Shown here piece by piece: positions 24,621 to 34,049 of a stretch of DNA of 64,000 nt. The notes under the pieces were generated by a model that searched no databases, was not told the DNA's origin, and saw only the letters and a program-made list of their open reading frames with translations. The first letter of the stretch is position 1, and each line of letters begins with the position of its first letter. The position numbers and the translations under genes are program-made. The stretch comes from Rhopalosiphum padi (Eukaryota > Arthropoda > Insecta > Hemiptera > Aphididae), in NCBI RefSeq assembly GCF_020882245.1, contig NC_083599.1, forward strand, positions 13,756,931-13,820,930, written 5' to 3'.

Positions 24621-24803
24621 ATGGATAACTGTATAGAACGCGCGTGCCCACAAATGTCCACAGAGCAAAAACAAATTGGAATTCAATATCACTGCATCAA
24701 ATTACCCGATCAAAAGTCAGTCGATATAGAGAGACTTGAAAAATCTAAATTATTAATTTACGATCCTCGTCAATTATCGGCTAGCATTGTGTCTATGTAT
24801 TGA
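24621..24803 (+). CDS. Small hypothetical open frame (60 residues), possibly a gene fragment
   Basis: An ATG-initiated frame ends in TGA. Its composition is mixed and soluble (TEQKQIGIQYHCIKLPDQKS, SVDIERLEKSKLLIYDPRQL) and unlike chance translation of AT-rich DNA. It lies 240 bp after another coding-like fragment in the same direction. No domain, signal peptide or membrane segment is visible. It could be a short conserved fragment of a retrocopy or transposon protein. Function unknown. Confidence 0.25.
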   Translation: MDNCIERACPQMSTEQKQIGIQYHCIKLPDQKSVDIERLEKSKLLIYDPRQLSASIVSMY

Positions 24804-25245
24804 ACTTTATTAAGTACAAGCTTTACTGTGTGGATTTTTTTCATGCTTAGGCATTTTTAACTTCCTATCAATTAATCCATTTAGTATTGTGACACATCTA
24901 TCTTGATCATATCTATCTTGATAACGGTGTCAGTATATACTTTATAAACGAAAAGTTTAAGCTTTAGGTATATACACTATATAGCTGTTGTTGAATAAAA
25001 ACTTCTTACAATAATATTTTTTATATTATTCAAACATAGACATCACGATGCATGTGCTGCTACATAATGTATATATAAGTATAGTATTTTAAAGGGTTTT
25101 TTGCCCTCAAATAAAAGTTTTGTTTACATTTATATAAATAAAGCCCCAGTAGCAGATAATACTATAACATTATACGCGTAAACCTATAAGTTATTTTAGA
25201 ATATATTTGCTATAATTTTGGTGTATACCCATACCCATATACAGT

Positions 25246-25330
25246 GATGGTACTAGGAGAGGGAAGCCGGGGATTGAACCCCAGGCGTAAAATTTTAGTG
25301 AGCGTAATTTTTTGGTGGGCCTTTACTTAA
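25246..25330. mobile_element. Transposon end fragment (CAGTGATGGTA type)
   Basis: CAGTGATGGTACTAGGAGAG followed by CCGGGGATTGAACCCC resembles the CAGTGGCGTA-type ends seen elsewhere in this window (26210 and 61580 on plus, 50458 on minus). GGGGATTGAACCCC read in reverse contains GGTTCAATCC, a match to the RNA polymerase III B box, but no A box lies at the right distance. It is best treated as a degraded non-autonomous element. Confidence 0.3.
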
Positions 25331-25582
25331 TTTTTGATGTAAGAAGTTAAAAAACTATTTTTATTTTACATAATTTGTTTAAGATTTGATGATGACCACG
25401 TTTAAAGGAATGAAAAACAAAATAAAACCATACACAGCGTAAAATTATTGAATGATTATATTCTATTATTGATTATTATAAGAGCGCGTAGCTGCGCGAT
25501 CGGCGTACGTCGACGATCGCAGACGATGCAGTACATATTGCATAGAGACAGACTAATAACAAAAATTAAAAAGTACATATAT

Positions 25583-25880
25583 CAGTGGTTCTCAATATTT
25601 TTAGTACCACAACCCAAATTTCCCCCGAAAAATTTTTCGCGACCCACATGGTTTCACTTTTCAAAAAGTAGTTATAAAAAACAAAATTTGTATTATATAA
25701 ATATGTATACATTTTTATTATGTATTTAGTATTTTATAGGCTTATAATTAATATATTTTTACAAATGTACTCTTAATAATGAGGTGTATGCGAAATGTGT
25801 ACTTGTTTTCTGTTTTGGTTAATAACAGCATTGACATCATAATTCAAAAAATTGTTCGCGACCCACTTTGAGAAACGCTG
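25583..25880. mobile_element. hAT-type MITE with 8-bp TSD
   Basis: The 298-bp element starts CAGTGGTTCTCAA and ends TTGAGAAACGCTG, nearly inverted copies of each other, with subterminal CGCGACCCAC words near both ends. It is flanked by ACATATAT (25575-25582) and ACTTATAT (25881-25888), an 8-bp target duplication with one mismatch. CAGTGGTTCTCAA ends and 8-bp duplications are typical of the hAT superfamily. It has no transposase, so it is non-autonomous. Confidence 0.8.
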
Positions 25881-26209
25881 ACTTATATTATATGAATAAT
25901 AAAAATAAATATAATAAAAAATGTATTTTGTAATCGATGATAGTACAAAATTAATGTAATTTATATTAATTAATACTTTGTCGTTGTCATGAAAAAATAA
26001 ATTATTATTTAATTTGGTCATGGTCGTTGTATTATGTTGCGTTTTTTTGTAATAAAATTCGGGATTCGCCATTTCGGCCATCAATCTAGACATCATTCTA
26101 GTTAACGGTAATATTATGATTAGATTCGTTTGAGTATACATATACTAGTATATACTATAATACTATAATAATTAAGATTCTGAGTGAAACTAGTCGTGTA
26201 TTGATGCTC

Positions 26210-26300
26210 AGTGGCGTAAATACCTACCGCGTAGGCAAGGCGGACAACCGCCACAGGTCCACAACTAACGAGGGGCCCTACTGCCCTAGTCTAAACAATG
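26210..26300. mobile_element. Transposon fragment with CAGTGGCGTAA end
   Basis: CAGTGGCGTAAATACCTACC is followed by GCGTAGGCAAGGCGGACAAC and a GGGGCCC block. This style of end recurs in the window near 25246, 50458 and 61580. The right boundary and target duplication cannot be fixed. It lies in what would be the 3' UTR of the orphan minus-strand exon at 26454-26617. Confidence 0.35.
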
Positions 26301-26453
26301 ATACTCTATATTTTATATTAAATTCCGATGTTTCTGGCTTGCCATTTTCTCCAGGGGCGGTTCTCTTGACAGCTGCGACTGCATAAGAAAATCGCTGCTC
26401 AGATCGCTGTTGATCGCTGGATCTCAACCGTCCGGTCTTCCCAGCCCCGGCGG

Positions 26454-26617
26454 TTAGGTGGTCGCCCGTACTAGGTCCTGTAGCAGTTGATCTGTGGACA
26501 TCCGGTTCACCTCAGCTTCCGACTGCATTTTCTCCTGATCGCTACACACCTGTCCCAGCTTAGATATGAGGAATAACACACCTGTGCTCCGTTTCTCGTC
26601 TCCGCCGCTCTTTGTGT
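26454..26617 (-). CDS. Orphan terminal exon of an unknown minus-strand gene
   Basis: On the minus strand a branch-point match TACTAAC (26630-26636) and the tract CTTTCCTTTCCAG form a textbook acceptor directly before 26617. The exon opens with 2 nt of a split codon and then 53 codons with no stop until TAA at 26454-26456. The protein is hydrophilic and helical (KSGGDEKRSTGVLFLISKLG, VCSDQEKMQSEAEVNRMSTD, QLLQDLVRATT end). GC content is clearly above background. I do not recognise the family. The upstream exon must lie to the right; the candidate at 33848-34033 is out of phase with this one, so intermediate exons or a large intron are needed. Confidence 0.5.
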
Positions 26618-26769
26618 CTGGAAAGGAAAGTTAGTACAATGTAATTTTATTTATTGAAACAGAATGATGTGACTGGAAAAATTGTCGTAGCTGCTGTTCG
26701 TTGTACTGAACTACAAAACTACGTGCGCGTTCATTGCGTATTTTTTTCCGTGTGTAGGTACTACCGATT

Positions 26770-27116
26770 GACACCCGTTCATATACAGTTAACAGTCTAT
26801 ACAAATTATAATAGTTACGTTTTTTTTCCATCCAGGTATTCGATCAGATATGGCTTGACAAAATAGCATATTGCGAGCATTTTAATTGTGATGTAATATA
26901 ACGATGCCTAATAGTGACGATCAAAATTGGTCTTGGTCTTGCGGTTTTGCAATACTCTTGCTACAAGACCAAGACCAATATTAGGTTTGCAAGACCAAAA
27001 CCAAAGCAATACCGACGCTGCAAGACCAAGACCAAAACAAGACCTGCAACAGTACAAGACTCTTGCAAATTTATCAGTAGATCGACACCCGTTCACATAT
27101 ACAGTTAACAGTTTAT
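26770..27116. repeat. CAAGACC-rich repeat bracketed by 32-bp direct repeats
   Basis: GACACCCGTTC-ATATACAGTT followed by AACAGTCTATA at 26770-26801 recurs at 27084-27116 with a 2-nt insertion (AC) and a C-to-T change. Between them, 26930-27065 is packed with CAAGACCAAGACCAA and its complement TTGGTCTTGGTCTTG, giving an imperfect inverted and tandem structure. It looks like a transposon insertion that duplicated or picked up flanking sequence. Confidence 0.5.
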
Positions 27117-27871
27117 AAAAAAAATTAAAAATTATAAGATAGTTCCGTTTTTACGTTACGTTTACAATAATAGTCTATATTTTAAATTAAATTTCAAATT
27201 TCACAATAGAATAAGAAATATAAAAATAATATTATTTTGATATACATTTTTTTTTAAGTGTGTATAATGTATATTCTACAACTATGGTGCATTTTTAAAT
27301 ATCAAATTTCTGTATAAACATTTTTTTTCAATAAAAAGGTTCTTTCAATTAATTAAGTATGTTTGTTATTTTCTAATTTTAATAGTTAGCAAATAGTTTT
27401 GTAAAAATCAGAATAACTTTTAATTAGTTTAATTATTGTAACATAAGTAGGTAATACGATTCTATGAGTAAGAACTAGCTTGATATTTTTAACATTATTA
27501 TGTGTTTAAAAGTCAATAAATATGTAGTATTATTGTAATTTGAATTCAAATTATTAAAAAAACAATTGTAGGTTAGGATAATTCAGAGAATTGTAAGGAT
27601 ACAAGATTGAAACTTGGTCTATGTTTGGGCGTAATTTTAATATTTTCCGCGAGCGTAAAAAATCTAAGTTCCGCCTCTGCCTATATATTAAATATCTACA
27701 GACACACACAAACATGTATATATATATATATGGGGTACGCATTCGGACAGATTGAATTGTGGTGGGTGGGCGATTGTGAACGACGCGTACGAGAATATAG
27801 ATAAAGCTAATGTGTAAATGATACACAGTGTAAGTATACGATCCGTAAGTACATCTAGCGACTAAGCTATG

Positions 27872-27897
27872 TATATATATATATATATATATATATA
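27872..27897. repeat. (TA)n microsatellite
   Basis: A pure TA dinucleotide run of about 13 units. Similar runs occur at 32649-32677 and 59090-59115. Confidence 0.8.
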
Positions 27898-28596
27898 ATA
27901 CATACTATACATGCTATACCATGTATAATATACTGATATATTGGCAGGAGGGTTAAGGTATTATAATATATTATGTGGTCACTCTTATATTCACACGCAG
28001 TTGATAATAACAAGATATAGCCGTGTGTAAAATGTATCGCCCGGCGGTGGTTATATAGGCGGTATATATTGGAAGAAAAGAGGAAAGAGAAAACGTATCG
28101 AGTGGATAAACGGCGCGGTCGGCGTTGGTCAAAAAAAGGAAATTACGATTTCTATCAGCCACCGCCCGGAGGTGAACAGAATGAAGAAAAAAAATATAAC
28201 ATAATATAGTATATATAAGTATATAATATGTACCTACTATATAACATAAACGCAATAGCGGGGTGATGTTACGCGCACTATAGTAATAATATTATTACAC
28301 CATATAATATTATCGATAGTAATAAATAGCGATAGCGGGGCGGCGGTGAGGCGCGTAAAAAGTTTTATATTTTCCCCTTATTCCCGTCAATGGCGATAAT
28401 ATATAACACAGAAAAAAATCTCAGATAAGTCACATCGCGTATATATATATTTATATACATACACAGACATTCGCGGTCGCGTTGTAAATATTCGTCTTTA
28501 GTGACCGCGGTATTATAAAACGACATTATTATAATATATATGTATAGATTATATTATATGTACGGGGTATTTGCAAGTGAATTATCGTCCTAGGAT

Positions 28597-28746
28597 ATGG
28601 CCGCTTCTCGGGATGGACTGCAGAGGCTGCGGAACATTTATGATCCAAGGCTCTCGTTTAATCTTCGGCCCGGGCAAAGGTCGTGGTCAGTCACGTACAA
28701 TAAATTCACCGATCAGCCCCTAGCGCGTGTTCGGTATATTATATAG
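28597..28746 (+). other. Exon-like small open frame, 49 codons
   Basis: A GC-richer island in AT-rich DNA. Acceptor-like TCGTCCTAG precedes GATATGG. The frame from this ATG reads MAASRDGLQRLRNIYDPRLS with further protein-like sequence and ends in TAG at 28744-28746, immediately followed by a perfect donor GTAAGT. A second candidate segment lies at 28923-29037. This may be an exon of a non-coding RNA or a small gene. No family is recognised. Confidence 0.25.
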
Positions 28747-28922
28747 GTAAGTATTATTATTATATTATAGCTGTTCGCTTACGAATACATAATATTTTTA
28801 TACACATTATTTAGTTTCTAGTATGAGTAACATACATCGCGTTGTGTATATTATTATCGCGCTACAGTGATAATACACATCGCATGGCATATTATAGAAC
28901 TTCCTCGTAGTGCGCAACCAAC

Positions 28923-29037
28923 AGTCTTACAAAAATTAAATGACCGGAAATATCCGTAGTATCCGGAATGGCACAAGTCTATACAAGACGTTTAAAACGA
29001 GAGAGGTACCTCAAGAGCTAGCCATCGTCCACCAGCA
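28923..29037 (+). other. Second exon-like segment with GTAAGA donor
   Basis: Acceptor-like GCGCAACCAACAG lies before 28923. An ATG at 28940 opens a basic peptide (MTGNIRSIRNGTSLYKTFKT, then REVPQELAIVHQQ), and the coding-like composition stops exactly at a GTAAGA donor (29038). Beyond it the sequence becomes simple AT-rich intron-like DNA. With 28597-28746 it could form part of one transcript. Confidence 0.25.
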
Positions 29038-31669
29038 ATGTAAGATTTGTATTTTTTTTCTATTCTACTGTAATTTATTTATTTATTTATTCTTGTACGT
29101 GATGGTTCAAGTACTGTGGTACATAATATTATTAATTTTTACAATATTAAAATATTTTACACAGACAATAACATCAATAATATTAATAAATAATAGAAAT
29201 TTGTTAGCTGCACTAATTAATTAACACTAATTAAAAATGTAGTTACAAGTTTGAAAAACATTCACTCCGCGTTACGGTGTATAAAACTACTTATATTTAA
29301 CAAAATATTATATTCAATGTTAATACCTACTGAAAAATGCCAAAACACCGATGATTTATCTTGAATAAAAGTTTTTTAATGCACTTGCCACTTATTGACC
29401 TAATATTTGGTAGGGTTGCTGTATTAAATAGATATAGAGTTTAGTAAGTAATTCCTATTTCTAAAATCGCCTTGTATCAGTTGTATCTATATAAACATTT
29501 ACGCGGATTTATGAAAATTTGAAGAAATCTTCTATGAATTGTTTTTCAAATGCTAGACTTAAGTACTTTAATGAATATAGTCTACAACGATTTACGCTTT
29601 TCCAATAATTCAAGTTTAGGTACGTCGAGAGATATTATTTTACAATTTATGCATATCATTATACTAATACTAATTTTCTAAACTTTTCCGTTTGTGATAA
29701 GTACTAGGTACTTAAAAAAAATGTATTTATGCCACAATTTAAAGTTCAAACAAATTTAATGAAATAATTATTTTATAATTTTTCTATACTTAAAACTATA
29801 CTACAAAATTACATTTTCTTTTATTAAACTATTCAAATGTACATACAGAGCCGTATACACAAATTTTTAGATTTATTTCTCCTGAACACAAAAAATAGTA
29901 AGCTCGTACAATTTAAATAACAACATTTTATTATAAATATAATTACACGGCGTTTTGTTTAGGCTATTTAAGTACATCACTACGGTACATTCATTCATCC
30001 GAAATCCCACAATTTACCTATTTTCATAATATTTATCAATTAGATAACTACTATGATTAATGATCATTATTTGAATTCAACATTAAGTACCGTTGATATT
30101 ATTTTATATCTTTTATCTGTTATATATTTTATTTACTATAAATGTTTCACAAGCGCAGTGTATTGTGGAAGTATTTTCAGAAGCATCTACACCTATGAGT
30201 ACTTACAACGTGGACGCTTGTACAACGGTTTTGATGTACCATACGATTTTTAATTGTTATAACTTTATAAGATAAATAAGCGTAAAGCCTATATATTTTT
30301 AGAGTAATGTTGTATGAAAGGGATATGAATGTACGATATTTCTCTCGACTCTCCTCGTACAATCTATAAGTTATCCACATCACTTCCAAAAGACTGACAG
30401 ATCACGCGGAAATTGCTGTTTTGGTCTCCTGATTATGATGTATATAGTGGCGCTGTCTAAGTATTGTTATTACCAAGAAAACATTATTACAGTGTCCCTA
30501 TGGTTTTTAGTTCTTGTGAACACTTTCACTTGATTTATACAACCCTTCACTTTGAATTAAACTGTATAACCCGCAGTGATTTACCGACCCCTCAATACTC
30601 TTGTTACGTGTCTGCACGTGCGTTTAAACCACCGTGACCTAACCGACGAACCGTGACGAATTAAATACACACAAAAACAGTCGCGGTAATCGCACGCAAA
30701 AACGATTTTCTATTTCTGTTCCAAATCCAATTTACACACTTACAATATATACATGTATATAATATAACTGAAGCGTACAAATATTCAATTACAAAGCATC
30801 GCCGTAATATTATGTACGAGATTGTGTTATTATTGTCCATGATGGGAAATATAACATGGTATAATATATTATGAGAAGAGCACCGTCTCCACGGATGCGG
30901 GATGACTGTAAATTATAAGTAAATAAAATAACCATACATGATTTAATAATTCCATATGCATATTGTACGAGACAAAATATACATGATTTATTTTTAAAAT
31001 ATATGTATGCAATATAATATGCAGTGTTATCAATACTACTTATATACATATATATATATATTAGAAATTTAAACTATTTTTAGTAGAAACTATAAAATAG
31101 TTTATAGATATAATTTAAATATATTTAATTCATTATTTTTTATTATTATTATTTAATATTTGTAATGGATGATACGCCATAACAATCATTTGAACTGAAT
31201 GTCTGATTTGAATGATTTTATATTATTTTTAAAACTATATCTACGAAATAACTAATAAATCGTAATTAAGATGCGTTAAATTTCGTATTGTGCTGTATTA
31301 TTAGATATTTAGTAAATTTACTTTAGAATTTTATACTCTACATGCTCTACTAAAAACAAACAATATTCTACATAACGAGTACCCAAAAAATCGCAGTTAG
31401 ATAGCTATATTTAAAATAATATGTTAACTCAGACGATTCATCATATTTTGTTCAAGATTAATTGCAAATCGCAACGTATTTTCGTTATAAATTTGACTGA
31501 TTAATAACAAGTACAACCATTTTAACGAAGTGGTAACAATAGTTAAAGCGGTTCGTACAAAAATGTTATAATAAATTGTATACTGATCGTGAATAAATTA
31601 ACGTTTTTGAAAATATTTTTGACATAATATATGGATGTTGCAGAAACAATATTATTGAAAAAAATGATA

Positions 31670-31860
31670 TTCTTTCAATTTTTTATCGTTATTATATTTT
31701 AAGTTTTTAAAATTAGAATGACAAAAATGTATTTTTAATTTCATATTCCTAAGTAAAATATATTATTCGGAGTATTCCGAAGAATAAATATTCGAATTTT
31801 AAACGATTACCTTTTTTATAAATGTATCACTTATTAAAAATACTTATTATTTATTCGCCA
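31670..31860. repeat. Dispersed palindromic repeat, copy 3
   Basis: The words TTTTAAGTTTTTAAAATTAG, AATGACAAAAATGTATTTTT, AATTTCATATTCC and GGAGTATTCCGAAGAATA follow the order of copies 1 and 2 near 16.1 and 22.2 kb. The boundaries are approximate. Confidence 0.4.
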
Positions 31861-32059
31861 AAATTATGTAAACCGTTATCAAAAGCCGTCAATGGATTTT
31901 GAAATACGTATAATGAGAGTTCTTAGATGAAAAACAAATAATAACAACCTGGAGTATAATACAATATATTGTTATACGTCGTTTGTTATATCATAATACT
32001 AACGAGAAAAAGAAACAATAAATAATAATAACTAAATACGACGACGACAAAACACTAGA

Positions 32060-32954
32060 TTGGCCTAAGTCGGTCGTTCGGCCGTGGACGTGGTGGCGCG
32101 GGCGAGCGGGCGGTGTCGCGTGCGCCGGCGATAAAAACAATCGCTAAACGAGAAGAAAACACCATCCCCCGGAAAACGGGGTGTATTCGGCGGCGGGGTC
32201 GTCGACGGGTGACGACGAGGGGAGGAGAACACGAAAAAGTCTAGTGGAGTATTAGCCGCCGCCGCCGCCGTCGGGGCGCATTTGTTTCGCGTGGCGCGCG
32301 AACAATAATACGGCGGGCGAGATAAAGAAGACGATTCACGATTTGTACTCGTCGTCGTGCGAGCCATATAAATCAGATGAATAGATATAATACACACATA
32401 GTGTTGACGGGCGGAGAAGACGAGGCGGAGGGCCGGTCGCGTGGTATTATTATATTATGTGTGTGTGTGTGTGTGTGTGTATGAATAATATTCTCTGCGC
32501 GCACGCGTCTGCAGCCAGTGGCTTTAAAAATATAAAATAGCTTACGACGATTCGTAAGCAAAAGAAAAAGGCGCGATGGGGAGGGGAGGTGCGGTTAGGT
32601 TAAGTGGCGTACATTACGCGCGCGCGAGAAACTATATAATAAGATATAATGTATATATATATATATATATATATATACATACATACACACAGTACACACA
32701 CAAAAGCCACCGCGCGGTGCTTGGAGGAAGTGTGCGAAGGGTCGTCTCGTCGTCGTCGCGGTCGCATTCGTGAGTGGACCGGGGAGGGGCAGGGGGAGAC
32801 GGTTTTTAAAAGGGTGTGGAAACGCACAGATAAGAAACACAAGAAGCAGTACGTAATATAATAGCGAGTGTATATATATAAATAGAACGATGCGGTGTGG
32901 TATAAGGTTTTATACCGCCAGCGTGCTATTACGCGCAGCATCGGCGGAGGGTGT

Positions 32955-32989
<35 letters not shown>

Positions 32990-33360
32990 GCCAACCCACC
33001 ACCATACCGCGACGCTATCTTTTTTCTTTTCTGTTTTTTTCATTTCCGCCATTTTGCACCCCTCCACTCGTCTTTTCGCCACCCATCACGGGGTTATATT
33101 ATATTATTATTTCGCCGTTGCTTCTTATGTTTCTATCGTCTTTCTACCGCTCTCCACGACCCGCTGTAGCCCCGGAAACTGTGTTCCTACCACGGCCATC
33201 CCAGCCCGAACCGTGTGCTTTTTATCCGCCAACGCTGAAAATTCCTGTTATTTGTACTCGCGTGTATGTACATAATAATATTATATAGGTGGTGGCGATC
33301 GACGATCGTCGTGTATATCGAATCGGCCGCGACCACCGTTGACCGTGCTGCTAGTGGTAG
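32060..33360. promoter_or_regulatory. Large CpG-rich island with microsatellites
   Basis: About 1.3 kb of CG-rich DNA is interspersed with (GT)n at about 32457-32480, (TA)n at 32649-32677 and (ATA)n at 32955-32989. Many frames are open on both strands (up to 132 codons), but all are low-complexity or antisense to each other, with no domain. The layout, mixed pyrimidine tracts and CpG density resemble promoters or 5' UTRs. No downstream coding exon could be tied to it. Confidence 0.4.
32955..32989. repeat. (ATA)n trinucleotide microsatellite
   Basis: About 11 uninterrupted ATA/TAA units inside a CpG-rich block. Confidence 0.8.
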
Positions 33361-33847
33361 TGCACTAACCGTGATCAGCGGAGTAACCGTTTCGAAATCA
33401 TTTCATTATACATACCCGCAGATGTATAAATATTTAACGTATTCATTGAATTCTTCGACCTGGCACGCAAAAAACATATCCACACGACGAAGTCGGATCG
33501 GAAATAGAGGAATTCAATAGTCGCAGACGACGTGCGCACACTGATATAGCGACATGATGATAATAGTCCTGTAATACATTATTATACTATCGTCGTTATT
33601 TTAATTATTGTGTTTGGTGTAGTACTCCACAGTCAGTCCCGAACATTTTAAAAATGTAATAGATCCATAAAAACAAAAATACAAGTTTTTCAAAGATTTC
33701 CGGAGAAGTGTAATGATATTTATATTACGCCACTAAGGTTCATATTTTATATCATCAATAATAATATTAAAATATTATACTAATAATACTATATTATAAC
33801 TGTACCCTGTACCATATACAATAACATATTTTGTACCTATTACTTAC

Positions 33848-34033
33848 AAAATAAACAACAACACTTTACAATCGCACAACAAGTACGAAGGGTCAATGAT
33901 GATATAAAGAAGACCAAAAGTCTCATCACGGCGTGCTCCTGCAGTAGTAGTCGTACCAGTAGCAACCTCAGAGCTACGCATCACGTACGAGTGTATCAAA
34001 TTATTAAGATTTGAGTTTTTCCAAACCAATAAT
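33848..34033 (-). other. Candidate internal exon, minus strand, unrecognised
   Basis: On the minus strand GTGTGTTTTTTTCAG precedes 34033, and a GTAAGT donor follows 33848. The 186 nt between are open in one frame for 61 codons and include SSEVATGTTTTAGARRDETF and GLLYIIIDPSYLLCDC. Good splice sites at both ends support an exon. The phase does not match the orphan exon at 26454-26617, so the two are not neighbours in one transcript. Confidence 0.25.
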
Positions 34034-34049
34034 CTGAAAAAAACACACA

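Noticed and set aside
25270..25290. Possible tRNA or SINE B box (GGTTCAATCC on minus)
   Set aside because: No A box at the required spacing and no cloverleaf; the sequence lies in a transposon-like end.
32890..33288. 132- and 126-codon plus-strand open frames in the CpG island
   Set aside because: They overlap each other in different frames, translate an ATA microsatellite into Ile/Asn runs and carry no domain.
26454..34033. Joining exon 33848-34033 directly to the terminal exon 26454-26617 as one gene
   Set aside because: The reading phases do not match: the first leaves 2 nt with its GTAAGT donor (0 nt with the alternative GTGTTG), while the second needs 1 nt.
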